Shown here one piece after another: positions 15,968 through 24,653 of a stretch of 64,000 nucleotides of DNA. This DNA is from Sphingomonas suaedae (GTDB taxonomy: Bacteria > Pseudomonadota > Alphaproteobacteria > Sphingomonadales > Sphingomonadaceae). The translations under genes were made by a program, and so were the position numbers. The notes beneath the pieces are model-generated. The model saw nothing but the letters and a program-made list of their open reading frames with translations. It searched no databases and had not been told where the DNA came from. Every line of letters starts with the position of its first letter. Within the stretch, counting starts at the first letter, position 1. The DNA lies in NCBI RefSeq assembly GCF_007833215.1, contig NZ_CP042239.1, positions 992,001 to 1,056,000 on the forward strand, given 5' to 3'.

Positions 15968-17302
15968 ATGAGCGCACATTCTCCCGATCCCTTCGCAATT
16001 TCCGCCCGCGGCCCGCTGCGCGGCACCGTCACCGTTCCGGGTGACAAGTCGATCAGCCACCGGTCGCTTATGTTCGCGGGGCTGGCAGTGGGCGAAAGCC
16101 GGATCGAAGGGCTGCTGGAGGGCGAGGATGTGCTCGCCACCGCCGCCGCGATGCGCGCGATGGGGGCGCAGATCGAACGCGGAACCGATGGCATCTGGAC
16201 CGTCGCCGGAGTCGGAGTCGGAGCTCTCCTCCAGCCCCAGACTGCGTTGGAGATGGGTAATTCGGGCACTTCCACCCGACTTCTGATGGGACTGATCGCC
16301 AGTCACCCCATTACGGCAACGTTCACCGGCGACGCATCGCTTTCGAAGCGACCGATGGGGCGGGTGATAGATCCGCTTTCGGCGATGGGCGCGGAGTTCA
16401 CGTCGAGCCCGGGCGGTCGTCTGCCCTTGACGATGCGCGGGCTCTGCCCCGCGGTGCCGATCGATTATACGCTCCCGGTCGCTTCGGCGCAGGTCAAATC
16501 GGCGGTGCTGCTCGCCGGTCTCAACACGCCCGGCATCACCCGCGTGATCGAGCCGGTTCCGACACGCGACCATAGCGAGCGGATGCTGCGCGGGTTCGGC
16601 GCCGACCTGACCGTCGAGGAAAGCGCGCAAGGCCGGATCATCGCGATTCGCGGCGAAGCCGAGCTTAGTCCTCAGCAGATCGCCGTCCCGGGCGACCCGT
16701 CCTCAGCGGCCTTCTGGATGGTTGCCGCGTCGATCGTGCCGGGCTCGGACATTGTCATCGCCAATGTGGGCATGAACCCGACCCGCACCGGCCTCATCAC
16801 CGCGCTCAAGATGATGGGCGCCGATATCGTCGAACAGGATGCGCGCACGGTCGGCGGCGAACCGGTCGCCGATCTGCGCGTCCGCCATGCGCCCCTCTCC
16901 GCGATCGAGGTGCCGCCGCATCTCGCACCGACGATGATCGACGAGTATCCTGTATTGTTCGTTGCGGCAGCCTTTGCTCAAGGGCGTAGCGTCGCGCGGG
17001 GCGCGGAGGAATTGCGCGTCAAGGAATCGGATCGGATCGCCGCGATGGTCGCGGCGCTTGCTCCCAACGGCGTCCGCCTTGAGGAATTTGAGGATGGGCT
17101 GGCGATCACCGGCAGCGGCGGGGATCCGATGCCCGGCGGCGCACCAATCGTCTCGAATCTCGATCACCGTATCGCGATGAGCATGGCGGTGGCTGGACTT
17201 GGCGCGCGCGATGCAGTGACGATCGACGATGTCAGCCCGGTCGCGACCAGCTATCCGGGCTTTTTTCCCACTCTCGACCGACTGACCGACCGCCAGCCAT
17301 GA
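15968..17302 (+). CDS. aroA: 3-phosphoshikimate 1-carboxyvinyltransferase (EPSP synthase)
   Basis: This 445-residue enzyme is the sixth step of the shikimate pathway, joining phosphoenolpyruvate to shikimate 3-phosphate. Visible motifs are [12 protein letters not shown] near the N-terminus, [34 protein letters not shown], and the C-terminal RVKESDRI and DHRIAMS. In the active-site motif the residue after the second glycine pattern is the alanine-free form typical of class II enzymes in alphaproteobacteria. The start at 15968 ([11 protein letters not shown]) discards 53 unlikely upstream codons. The stop overlaps the cmk start in ATGA, so the two are coupled. Confidence 0.97.
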   Translation: MSAHSPDPFAISARGPLRGTVTVPGDKSISHRSLMFAGLAVGESRIEGLLEGEDVLATAAAMRAMGAQIERGTDGIWTVAGVGVGALLQPQTALEMGNSGTSTRLLMGLIASHPITATFTGDASLSKRPMGRVIDPLSAMGAEFTSSPGGRLPLTMRGLCPAVPIDYTLPVASAQVKSAVLLAGLNTPGITRVIEPVPTRDHSERMLRGFGADLTVEESAQGRIIAIRGEAELSPQQIAVPGDPSSAAFWMVAASIVPGSDIVIANVGMNPTRTGLITALKMMGADIVEQDARTVGGEPVADLRVRHAPLSAIEVPPHLAPTMIDEYPVLFVAAAFAQGRSVARGAEELRVKESDRIAAMVAALAPNGVRLEEFEDGLAITGSGGDPMPGGAPIVSNLDHRIAMSMAVAGLGARDAVTIDDVSPVATSYPGFFPTLDRLTDRQP

Positions 17303-17934
17303 TCATTGCCGTCGACGGACCCGCAGCTTCCGGCAAAGGCACCATCGCCCGCGCCCTCGCCCGCCATTATGGGCTGCCGCATCTCGATACCGGGCTGCTC
17401 TATCGCGCCGTCGCGGCGACGGTGTTGCGCGACGAACTCGACCCGGCGCAGGAGGCGGACGCCGTGGCCGCCACCAGTTTCGACGATCTGCTGCTCGCCG
17501 ACGAATGGCTGCGTACCGATGAGGTCGGCAAGGCCGCCTCCGTCTCCGCGCATCCGCTCGTCCGGTCGGCGCTGCTCCAGCGGCAGAAGCGCTTCGCGAT
17601 GCAGCCCAATGGCGCGATTCTCGACGGGCGCGACATCGGCACGGTGATTGCCCCCGACGCCGACGCCAAGCTGTTCGTAAAGGCCACGCCGATGATCCGC
17701 GCCCGACGGCGCCACGCCGAGCTTCAAAAGTGCGGGTCCACCGTCAGCCTCGACCGAGTGTTGTCGGATATCCGCGCGCGTGACGATCGCGACAGCACGC
17801 GCGAACAGGCACCGCTGGTGGCCGCGCCCGACGCGGCGGTGCTGGACACCAGCTTCCTCTCGGTGGAGTCCGCAATCCAGAAGGCGATCGCGCTGGTCGA
17901 AGCGCAACTTGCCAGGAAGCGGACGACTACCTGA
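17299..17934 (+). CDS. cmk: (d)CMP kinase
   Basis: This 211-residue cytidylate kinase phosphorylates CMP and dCMP. The P-loop [13 protein letters not shown] lies at residues 5-17, followed by [12 protein letters not shown] for nucleotide binding and [20 protein letters not shown] for the substrate site. The ATG overlaps the aroA stop by four bases; aroA-cmk (often followed by rpsA) is a widespread pairing. Here rpsA is not downstream: instead a convergent gene of the ccm operon ends 8 bases inside cmk, so the usual third member has been separated. Confidence 0.95.
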   Translation: MIIAVDGPAASGKGTIARALARHYGLPHLDTGLLYRAVAATVLRDELDPAQEADAVAATSFDDLLLADEWLRTDEVGKAASVSAHPLVRSALLQRQKRFAMQPNGAILDGRDIGTVIAPDADAKLFVKATPMIRARRRHAELQKCGSTVSLDRVLSDIRARDDRDSTREQAPLVAAPDAAVLDTSFLSVESAIQKAIALVEAQLARKRTTT

Positions 17935-18583
17935 CCGGCCGGGTTGGAGCGCCTTCGCGCTGTTGCATCGCAAGCAGCTGGTCGAGCAGAGCCAGCCGAA
18001 CCGCGATATCGCGACGATAGCCCGCTCCTTCGGGCGACAATGCCAGCGCCTTGCGCCACAATGGCCGGGCTGCGGCGAAATTCCCCGCGCGGACCTGCGC
18101 CAGGCCATAGAAGAAGGGCGGCCCCGGATGCGCGGGCGCCAGCGTCATCGCGCGGCGGAACGCCACCTCCGCGGCGGGCGACACGGTCTGGTCGTCCGCC
18201 TCGACCAATGTCATGCCGAGCCAGGTCCATAGCGCCGCGTCATTGGGGGAAGCCCGAACGCTGCCCAGCATGAGGCGCGCCGCAATATCAGGATTGCCCC
18301 CGCGCACGAGCGAATCGGCGGCAAAGAAGGACGCGTCGATCGACGAGAATCGCCCGAACATCGCCCCGCGCAGATCGCGCAGCGCGGCATCGTCGGGGCG
18401 CGTCTGCTTTGCAGCGGAGACCGGCGCCCCGGGCACGTCCGGACGCCCCTGAAGCGTATAGCCCGCCGCTCCCAGCATCAGCGCAGCCGCGCCGAAGGTC
18501 CACAGCGCACGCGGTGCGCCGAGTAGCCAGAGCAGCGCGAGCGTTGCTGCCCCCAGCCCGGCGAGAATGATCCATCCCATCAT
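17927..18583 (-). CDS. TPR cytochrome c biogenesis protein, CcmI-like
   Basis: This 218-residue protein has two N-terminal membrane helices ([18 protein letters not shown] and [17 protein letters not shown]) and a C-terminal tetratricopeptide region (about 110-205) with [23 protein letters not shown] and [20 protein letters not shown]. Position directly behind ccmH and this layout fit CcmI, the apocytochrome chaperone, though it is shorter than full-length CcmI. The start at 18583 gives an ATGA overlap with ccmH; ATG at 18580 is an alternative. It ends 8 bases inside the convergent cmk gene. Confidence 0.82.
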   Translation of the reverse strand: MMGWIILAGLGAATLALLWLLGAPRALWTFGAAALMLGAAGYTLQGRPDVPGAPVSAAKQTRPDDAALRDLRGAMFGRFSSIDASFFAADSLVRGGNPDIAARLMLGSVRASPNDAALWTWLGMTLVEADDQTVSPAAEVAFRRAMTLAPAHPGPPFFYGLAQVRAGNFAAARPLWRKALALSPEGAGYRRDIAVRLALLDQLLAMQQREGAPTRPVR

Positions 18584-18957
18584 CGCCGCCTCCGCCGCAG
18601 CGTCCCCCGCACCAGCCATGCGCCGATCGCCAGCAGCAGCAGCGGGGCAAGCCATAAGGGCGCGGTTGCCCAGCTCAATGGCGGGTCATAGGTCACATAA
18701 CTGCCATAGCGGTCGATCAGCCATTGCCGCACGGCGTCGGGGTCCTCCCCCGCCGCGATCTTCTGGCGTACGATGCGGCGCATGTCCGCGGCCATATCGA
18801 CGTCGCTGTCGGCAATCGACTGGCCCTGACACACCAGACAACGCAATTCGCCCATCAGTTCGGCGGCCTGCGCCTCGCGCCTCGCGTCGGGAAGTTGGGC
18901 ATATGCCAGATCGGCGGGAGCGCTCGCGGCCAACGCCACTGCAAGCAACAGACTCAT
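18580..18957 (-). CDS. ccmH: cytochrome c maturation protein CcmH
   Basis: This 125-residue membrane-anchored thioredox protein keeps the apocytochrome CXXCH cysteines reduced for heme attachment. It has an N-terminal signal/anchor (LLLAVALAASAPADLA), the redox motif LRCLVCQGQSIADS (Cys40, Cys43), and a C-terminal membrane helix (PLWLAPLLLLAIGAWLV) followed by an arginine cluster. The length matches the short CcmH form, with the CcmI-like part encoded separately by the next gene. Its start overlaps the end of ccmG by four bases. Confidence 0.95.
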   Translation of the reverse strand: MSLLLAVALAASAPADLAYAQLPDARREAQAAELMGELRCLVCQGQSIADSDVDMAADMRRIVRQKIAAGEDPDAVRQWLIDRYGSYVTYDPPLSWATAPLWLAPLLLLAIGAWLVRGTLRRRRR

Positions 18958-19472
18958 CGCGCATCCTCCAGCGCCTTGAGCAGCTTGGGAACGTCGTCCT
19001 CGCGGATATCGCCGATATGCTGCATCGCGATCCGCCCCTGCCCGTCGATCACGAACGTCTCGGGAACCCCTGACGAACCGATGCCGATCTGCACCACCCG
19101 CTGCCCGTCGTCGCCGATCCGGGCATAGGGATCGCCATGCCGCGCGAGGAAAGCGGCGACCGCCTCCGGCGTATCGCGGATCGCGACCGCGTCAATCTGC
19201 ACCCCGGCGGCCTTGAGCTTCATCAGCTGCGGGGCCTCGGCGATGCAGGGTACACACCAGCTGGCAAAGACGTTGAGCAGGCGCGGCTGGCCGCTGGCGA
19301 GGTCGGCCCGGGTCAGGCCGGGTTTGCCCTCAACCATCGCAGGAAGCGTGAAGTCAGGCAGCGGTTTGCCGACAAGCGCCGAGCGGACCGGCGTATCGGA
19401 CGGCCGCGTCAGCCCATAGGCGACCAGCACCACCAGCGCGACGAAGGCAAGAAGCGGAAGCCAGCGCCTCAT
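18954..19472 (-). CDS. ccmG: thiol-disulfide protein CcmG/DsbE
   Basis: This 172-residue protein has one N-terminal membrane anchor (WLPLLAFVALVVLVAYGL) and a periplasmic thioredoxin-like domain with the active site FASWCVPCIAEAP (Cys73, Cys76). GSSGVPETFVIDGQGRI carries the cis-proline region specific to CcmG/DsbE. It reduces apocytochrome c cysteines or CcmH. The start at 19472 (MRRWLPLL) overlaps the ccmF stop by four bases. Confidence 0.95.
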   Translation of the reverse strand: MRRWLPLLAFVALVVLVAYGLTRPSDTPVRSALVGKPLPDFTLPAMVEGKPGLTRADLASGQPRLLNVFASWCVPCIAEAPQLMKLKAAGVQIDAVAIRDTPEAVAAFLARHGDPYARIGDDGQRVVQIGIGSSGVPETFVIDGQGRIAMQHIGDIREDDVPKLLKALEDAR

Positions 19473-21412
19473 TCCGCCTCCTCCTTGCGCCGCGCGTTGC
19501 GTCGTCCGCGCAACAGGCGCCCGACCAGCGAGATCGCCCCGCCCAGCGCGATTAGCCCGCCGCCGAACCAGATCAACGTCACCCATGGTTTCCACCACAG
19601 CCGCAATTGCCAGCGCCCCTGTGCGTCCTGGTGCCCCAGCACGGCATAGAGCTGTCCGTCGAGCCGGGTCGAGATCGCCGCCTCTGCGGTGTCGGTGGGG
19701 GGCGACGCATAGTATCGCCGTTGCGGGCGCAGCAGCACCATCGGCCCGTCGACTGGCCCCCGGCTCGCGGTCACCTTCCCCTCGACCGCCGACCAATTGT
19801 CGCCGATCGCCGGGGAAATACCGTTCAGCACCACGCGCCACGGGCCAACATAATAGGGCTGACCATATTCGGCCGCGACCAACCGCTCCTCGGTAAAGGC
19901 GCTGTCGGCCGCCATGCCCGCAAGGCTCACCGCGACGCCGAAATGGGCAACGACCATGCCCCAGGTGAACAGCGGCGTGCGGAGCAGATTGCGCCGCCAC
20001 AACGGCGCGACGCTGGCGATGGCGAGCCCGGCGGCGAGGCCGAGGCCAGCGATCTCCATCCAGCCGGTGCCGGGCGCGAAGACGAACACGGCGGCCATGA
20101 CCAGCATCGTCGCGGCGATCGGCGCGGTCAACTTGCCCAGCACCGCATTCGCATCGTCGCGCCGCCAGCGCAGCAGCGGCCCGACCAGCATCGCCGCGAC
20201 CAAAGTCAGCGCGACCGGCCCCGCAGTCTTGTTGAAAAAGGGCGGCCCGACCGACAATTGCTCGCCCATCGCCTGAGCCACGATCGGGTAGAGCGTCCCG
20301 ATCAGGACAATGCCGAGAATGACGGTCAGCAGCAGATTGTTGAGCACCAGCCCGCCCTCGCGGCTCAGCGGATCGAACCCCTGCCCCGCCTTCACCGTCC
20401 CGACCCGCGCCCCGAACAGCGCCAGCGCGCCGCCGATGTAGACCGCGAGCAGGACGAGGATGAAGGTGCCGCGCTGCGGATCGACTGCGAAGGCGTGGAC
20501 GCTGGTCAAAATGCCCGAGCGGACGAGGAACGTCCCCAGCATCGACATCGAGAAGGCGACGACCGCCAGCATCAGTGTCCAGGCGCGCAACCCGTCGCGC
20601 GCCGCTAGGACATTGACCGAATGGAGCAGCGCAGTCGCCGCGAGCCACGGCATCAGCGAGGCGTTCTCGACCGGGTCCCAGAACCACCAGCCGCCCCAGC
20701 CCAGCTCGTAATAGGCCCAATAGCTTCCCGCCGTGATGCCGATCGTCAGGAATATCCAGGCCGCGAGGACCCAGGGCCGCATCGCGCGGGCAAAGGCGGG
20801 GCCGACGTCGCGCGTCACCATCGCGCCGACTGCAAAGGAAAAGGCGACCGAAAGGCCGACATAGCCGAAATAGAGCGTCGGGGGGTGGAAGGCGAGGCCG
20901 GGGTCCTGCAACAGCGGGTTGAGCCCCAGCCCATCGACCGCCGCCGGATCGAGCCGGGTGAAGGGATTGGAGGCGATCAGCAGGAACGCATAGAAACCGA
21001 GCGCGATCGCGGCCTGCGCGCCCAGCGTCGCGATCAGCGTGCGCCGCTCCAGCTGCCGCTCCAGCCACCCAATCGCCCCGCCTGACAGCGCCAGCACGGT
21101 GACCCACAACAGCATCGACCCTTCATGATTCCCCCATGCACCCGCGATCTTGTAGAGCAGCGGCTTGGCCGAATGGCTGTTCTGCGCGACCAGCAGCACC
21201 GACATGTCGGACCTGACAAACAGCGCGATCAGGAGCGCGAAGGACAGCGCCGCGAGAATTCCCTGAACGATCGCCACCGGCCTGACGGTCGCGAACAATT
21301 GCTCGCGCACCGCCGCGTCGCCCACCCGAAGCGCCAGCCCAGCCGCGACCAGCTGGAGCAGCGCTAGCGCCGCCGCGAACCACAAGGCCGCGAGCCCAGC
21401 CTCGGCGATCAT
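19469..21412 (-). CDS. ccmF: heme lyase subunit CcmF
   Basis: This 647-residue polytopic membrane protein is the heme lyase core that attaches heme from CcmE to apocytochrome c. The tryptophan-rich WWD signature is visible as ELGWGGWWFWDPVENASL, with NHEGSMLLWV and a conserved histidine-rich LQDPGLAFHPPTLYFGYVG before it. About 14-15 hydrophobic helices are present. The length is normal. It overlaps ccmE upstream and ccmG downstream by four bases each, so stoichiometry is probably set by translational coupling. Confidence 0.97.
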   Translation of the reverse strand: MIAEAGLAALWFAAALALLQLVAAGLALRVGDAAVREQLFATVRPVAIVQGILAALSFALLIALFVRSDMSVLLVAQNSHSAKPLLYKIAGAWGNHEGSMLLWVTVLALSGGAIGWLERQLERRTLIATLGAQAAIALGFYAFLLIASNPFTRLDPAAVDGLGLNPLLQDPGLAFHPPTLYFGYVGLSVAFSFAVGAMVTRDVGPAFARAMRPWVLAAWIFLTIGITAGSYWAYYELGWGGWWFWDPVENASLMPWLAATALLHSVNVLAARDGLRAWTLMLAVVAFSMSMLGTFLVRSGILTSVHAFAVDPQRGTFILVLLAVYIGGALALFGARVGTVKAGQGFDPLSREGGLVLNNLLLTVILGIVLIGTLYPIVAQAMGEQLSVGPPFFNKTAGPVALTLVAAMLVGPLLRWRRDDANAVLGKLTAPIAATMLVMAAVFVFAPGTGWMEIAGLGLAAGLAIASVAPLWRRNLLRTPLFTWGMVVAHFGVAVSLAGMAADSAFTEERLVAAEYGQPYYVGPWRVVLNGISPAIGDNWSAVEGKVTASRGPVDGPMVLLRPQRRYYASPPTDTAEAAISTRLDGQLYAVLGHQDAQGRWQLRLWWKPWVTLIWFGGGLIALGGAISLVGRLLRGRRNARRKEEAE

Positions 21413-21843
21413 TGCGGCCTGGTCTCGGGCGCGGGCATCTTGTCGGCGATTTCGGGCGGCATGTAGCGCTCGTCATGCTTGGCGAGGAGATTGTCGGCGG
21501 TGAAGCTGCCATCGGCCTCGAACCGCCCCTCGGCGACCACGCCCGACGCTTCCTTGAACAGATCGGGGGCTACCCCGGTAAAGCGCACCGGAACCTTGCC
21601 GTCCTTGTCGGTCACGACAAAGGTGATGCTGACCCCGTCGGGCAGGCGCTTGATCGACCCGGTCTCGACCATCCCGCCCAGCCGTACTGCCTTGCCCACC
21701 GGCGGCGCCTTGGTCGTGAGATCGCTGGGGGTGTAGAAGAATGCCGCCTGATCACGCAGCGCCGACAGCGCGAGGCCGCTCGCCCCGCCCACCGCGACCA
21801 GCGCGGCCAGGCCCAGCATCAGCCGTTGATGCTTTGGCTTCAT
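21409..21843 (-). CDS. ccmE: heme chaperone CcmE
   Basis: This 144-residue periplasmic heme chaperone is anchored by an N-terminal helix (LMLGLAALVAVGGASGLALSA). The OB-fold domain carries the heme-binding histidine in LLAKHDERYMPPE (His123) with the following tyrosine conserved, so this is the classic histidine-type CcmE. Heme is handed from CcmC through CcmE to CcmF. Start and stop overlap ccmD and ccmF by four bases. Confidence 0.96.
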   Translation of the reverse strand: MKPKHQRLMLGLAALVAVGGASGLALSALRDQAAFFYTPSDLTTKAPPVGKAVRLGGMVETGSIKRLPDGVSITFVVTDKDGKVPVRFTGVAPDLFKEASGVVAEGRFEADGSFTADNLLAKHDERYMPPEIADKMPAPETRPQ

Positions 21844-21971
21844 CGCCGATCCTTCAGAGCATCGGCGGCGCGTTCCGCCTTAAGCATCGAGCGCCAGCTC
21901 GCCAGCGACAGCCCGCCGACCCCGACGATGACGACCGCATAGGCGGCAAGGATGAACGGCCAGTGGTTCAT
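21840..21971 (-). CDS. ccmD: heme exporter protein CcmD
   Basis: This 43-residue single-span protein (MNHWPFILAAYAVVIVGVGG, then the basic SWRSMLKAERAADALKDRR) has the size and layout of CcmD, which helps release holo-CcmE from CcmC. The ATG at 21971 overlaps the ccmC stop by four bases and its TGA overlaps ccmE. Position between ccmC and ccmE settles the assignment. Confidence 0.92.
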   Translation of the reverse strand: MNHWPFILAAYAVVIVGVGGLSLASWRSMLKAERAADALKDRR

Positions 21972-22684
21972 GCTGCCATCCGTCGCATCCGCGCTTCGAC
22001 CCGCTGCTGGGCCAGAATCGCGCGCATCCGCATCAGCACGATCCCGCCGAACAACAGCGAAAATCCGGTCAGCGTCATCAGCAGCGGCCAAAGCATCGAA
22101 TCATGAATGGTCGATGTGGTCAGCGTCAGGCTCTGCCCCTGATGAAGCGTGTTCCACCACACCACCGAATAGCGGATCACCGGCAGCAGCACCGTTCCCG
22201 CCATGCCGAACAACGCGGGAATCCGCCCGTCCCCGCCCCGCTCGCGATCGGCGCGCTCCAGCGCGATCCAGGCGATATAAACGAAGAACAGCAGCAGCAT
22301 CGACGTCAGCCGCCCGTCCCATTGCCACCACGTCCCCCAGGTCGGTCGGCCCCAGATCGATCCGGTGGTGAGGCATAAGGCGGCGAATACGGCCCCGACC
22401 GGCGCGATCGCCCGCGCGGCCAACGCCGCCAGCGGATGCCGCCAGACGAGATAAGTGAAACAGGCAATCGCCAGTGCGCTCCATCCTCCCATCCCCAGCC
22501 AGGCGGCGGGGACATGAATATAAAGGATGCGGACGCTTTCCTTCTGCAGATAGTCGGGCGGGGTCTGCGTCAGCCCCCCCCAGGCCCCGACAAGCACCAG
22601 CAACAACCCGCTCCAATAGAGGATGGGCGTCAACGGGCGCGCCAGTCGAAGGAAGCGCGTGGGGTTGGCGAGTGCATGGATCAC
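21968..22684 (-). CDS. ccmC: heme handling protein CcmC
   Basis: This 238-residue protein has six membrane segments and the tryptophan-rich WWD motif WGTWWQWDGRLTS at about residues 116-128. It loads heme onto CcmE. Conserved histidines flank the motif (YIHVPAAWLG and NTLHQGQSL). The start appears to be GTG at 22684, shortly after AAGGGCG. It leads the operon ccmC-D-E-F-G-H-I; ccmA and ccmB, which encode the associated ABC transporter, are not in the window and must be elsewhere if present. Confidence 0.96.
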   Translation of the reverse strand: MIHALANPTRFLRLARPLTPILYWSGLLLVLVGAWGGLTQTPPDYLQKESVRILYIHVPAAWLGMGGWSALAIACFTYLVWRHPLAALAARAIAPVGAVFAALCLTTGSIWGRPTWGTWWQWDGRLTSMLLLFFVYIAWIALERADRERGGDGRIPALFGMAGTVLLPVIRYSVVWWNTLHQGQSLTLTTSTIHDSMLWPLLMTLTGFSLLFGGIVLMRMRAILAQQRVEARMRRMAA

Positions 22685-22746
22685 GGCGTTTTGACGCCCT
22701 TAAGCGAGAAGCACGCGTCTGTCCAAGCCTTCGAGATCCCGGCGGC

Positions 22747-23079
22747 TTACCCCGCTGCGGTCAGCCGATCGAACTCGTCTTCGGTCAGCGGGATCTGGAA
22801 CTCCAGCCCGGCCTCGAAGTCGCTGGCCCAGGCGACCCGTGCGGCCCAGTGACCGATCACGGGCAATGTCAGCCAGATCACCGAATCGCGGCGCAACGCC
22901 GAATAGGTCTCGATCTTGGCGCCGTGCATCGACAGGTCGACGACCTTGCATAGCGCGCGATCGAGCCCGCCGCGACCGACCTTGGCGTCCAGCGATACCG
23001 GAGCGCGTGGACTGCGCCGCCGCCCAAGCACGGCGGGTTCGAATTCTGCTGCGAAGCTGCGCTTGCCGGTAAGAGCCAT
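22747..23079 (-). CDS. PilZ domain protein
   Basis: This 110-residue protein is a single PilZ domain, the cyclic-di-GMP receptor fold. The two nucleotide-binding signatures are visible: RRRSPR (RxxxR type, about residues 20-25) and VDLSMHGAKI (D/N-x-S-x-x-G, about 47-56), with FEAGLEFQI near the end. Both key motifs are intact, so cyclic-di-GMP binding is plausible. It precedes ccmC by 62 bases on the same strand; a short GGCGT-CAAA-ACGCC hairpin between them may separate the units. What it controls is not evident. Confidence 0.88.
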   Translation of the reverse strand: MALTGKRSFAAEFEPAVLGRRRSPRAPVSLDAKVGRGGLDRALCKVVDLSMHGAKIETYSALRRDSVIWLTLPVIGHWAARVAWASDFEAGLEFQIPLTEDEFDRLTAAG

Positions 23080-23135
23080 GCGCTGAACCTAGGCCGAGAT
23101 GCCTAATCGGGCGTTAACGCCTTTGTCTGACCGCC

Positions 23136-23176
23136 AAAAGCAAACGGCCCGCACCGGGTTCCGGAGCGAGCCGTTG
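23136..23176 (-). terminator. terminator of rpmE
   Basis: On the minus strand a stem of about 14 pairs (AACGGC-CGC-CCGG side against CCGG-GCGG-GCCGTT, loop AACC, one mismatch and one wobble) is followed by TGCTTTTGG. It lies about 35 bases after the rpmE stop. Confidence 0.8.
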
Positions 23177-23208
23177 CGGATGAACGGGCCGGGCGTGTCG
23201 CCCGCGCC

Positions 23209-23439
23209 TTACTTCTTCGAGAGCGAAAGCCCACCGAAACGCTTGTTGAAGCGCGCAACCTGACCACCCGAATCGAGCATCTGCCCGCGACCGCCGGTCC
23301 AGGCCGGGTGCGCCAGCGGATCGATTTCCAGCTGCATCAGATCGCCTTCCTTGCCCCACGTCGAACGCGTCTCATAGACGGTGCCGTCGGTCATCTGGAC
23401 CTTGATCATGTGATAATCGGGGTGCGTATCGGCCTTCAC
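23209..23439 (-). CDS. rpmE: 50S ribosomal protein L31
   Basis: This 76-residue ribosomal protein L31 opens with [19 protein letters not shown] and contains [17 protein letters not shown] and HPAWTGG, the type-A alphaproteobacterial form. It lacks the CxxC zinc motif of zinc-binding L31, consistent with the C-minus form in this class. A monocistronic unit is likely, with its own terminator directly downstream and a 114-base spacer upstream. Confidence 0.97.
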   Translation of the reverse strand: MKADTHPDYHMIKVQMTDGTVYETRSTWGKEGDLMQLEIDPLAHPAWTGGRGQMLDSGGQVARFNKRFGGLSLSKK

Positions 23440-23553
23440 GGATATTTCCTTGAGTTTGAGCGCCGGTTTCCGACCGGCAACAAGAAGGCGCGGCCCCTAA
23501 CAGAGCCGCGCCGATCTTGCAATGGACTTCGGCGCCGGTGCGGCTAGGTCATC

Positions 23554-24033
23554 TCACGCCGCAGGCGGGTCCGCGATCATCGCGGTAAATTCGCATTCGG
23601 TCGCCAGATCGTCGCCGAGATAGGCCTTGCCCGCGAACTTGCAGATGCGCGCGCGCTTCTGAACGAATTCAACCTCGAGCCGCAGCAGCACGCCGGGCTC
23701 GACCGGCTTGCGGAACTTCACCCCGTCGATCGACATGAAATAGACGAGCTTGCCCGTGCCCGCGAGGCCGAGGCTTTCGACCGCGAGCACGCCCGCCGCC
23801 TGAGCCAGCGCCTCGACCTGCAGCACGCCGGGCATGATCGGCCTTCCGGGGAAATGCCCCTGGAAGAATTCCTCGTTGATCGACACCGCCTTGATCGCGA
23901 CGATCTTCTCGTCGGGGATGAGCTGCTCGACCCGATCGACGAGCAGCATGGGATAACGGTGCGGAAGCGCCGCCATCACCCGCGTCACATCGAGCGGGCC
24001 GATCGCGGCCTTTCCTTCGGCGGCCTCGCTCAC
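23554..24033 (-). CDS. fabZ: 3-hydroxyacyl-ACP dehydratase FabZ
   Basis: This 159-residue hot-dog-fold enzyme dehydrates 3-hydroxyacyl-ACP in fatty acid elongation. The catalytic histidine is in [13 protein letters not shown] and the glutamate region in [24 protein letters not shown]. In most alphaproteobacteria fabZ sits between lpxD and lpxA in the lipid A gene string; here it follows skp by a four-base overlap and is followed by rpmE, with no lpx genes on either side. Confidence 0.97.
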   Translation of the reverse strand: MSEAAEGKAAIGPLDVTRVMAALPHRYPMLLVDRVEQLIPDEKIVAIKAVSINEEFFQGHFPGRPIMPGVLQVEALAQAAGVLAVESLGLAGTGKLVYFMSIDGVKFRKPVEPGVLLRLEVEFVQKRARICKFAGKAYLGDDLATECEFTAMIADPPAA

Positions 24034-24653
24034 CGGCCGGTGGGGGCGGGCTGCGTCGGCTGCTGGGCCGGTTGCTGCGCTGGCTGTTGCGGCGGCGGCG
24101 CGACGGTATTGACGCTCGGCAGCTGCTGGTTGAGCGTGCTAAGCACTTGCGCGGTTATATCGACCGTCGGCGCAGCGAACAGCACGTTGCCGCGATCGAG
24201 CGCGACGGTCGCGCCGCGCTGCTTGGAAACCTGCTCAACCGCCGGAACCATCTTTTCGGCGATCTGCTGGCGCACATATTGAACGTTGCGCTGGAAGACC
24301 GACTGTCGTTCGTTCACTTGGCGCTGCGCGGCATCCTGACGGGTCTGGAATGCCTGGATGCGCTGGGTCAGGGCGGCATCGGGCTTGCCGTTGGCGGCCT
24401 TGAGTGCGGCCTGCAACGTCTGCTCTTCGGTCTGGAGCGGGGCGCCCTGCTGCTGCGCGAACTGCTGCAGCTGGGTCAGCTGGGTCTGAAGCTGCTGGTT
24501 GGCGACGACGCACGCCGCGCATTCGCGCATCACGCGCTCGGTATCGACGGTTGCGACCTTGGCGTCGGCGAGCGCCTGCGCGGTGGCAGCGCCAGCGCCA
24601 AACGTCACGCCCGCGACCGCGATCGCGGCGAGGAGGGTCTTGGTGTTACGCAT
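24030..24653 (-). CDS. skp: periplasmic chaperone Skp/OmpH
   Basis: This 207-residue secreted protein has a signal peptide ([23 protein letters not shown]) and a long helical coiled-coil region with many glutamines (about 60-140), typical of the Skp/OmpH jellyfish-shaped chaperone that delivers outer-membrane proteins to BamA. A proline/glutamine-rich tail with repeated QQPA units (about 190-207) is an unusual low-complexity addition. The start overlaps the bamA end by one base and its stop overlaps fabZ by four, so bamA-skp-fabZ are coupled. Confidence 0.92.
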   Translation of the reverse strand: MRNTKTLLAAIAVAGVTFGAGAATAQALADAKVATVDTERVMRECAACVVANQQLQTQLTQLQQFAQQQGAPLQTEEQTLQAALKAANGKPDAALTQRIQAFQTRQDAAQRQVNERQSVFQRNVQYVRQQIAEKMVPAVEQVSKQRGATVALDRGNVLFAAPTVDITAQVLSTLNQQLPSVNTVAPPPQQPAQQPAQQPTQPAPTGR

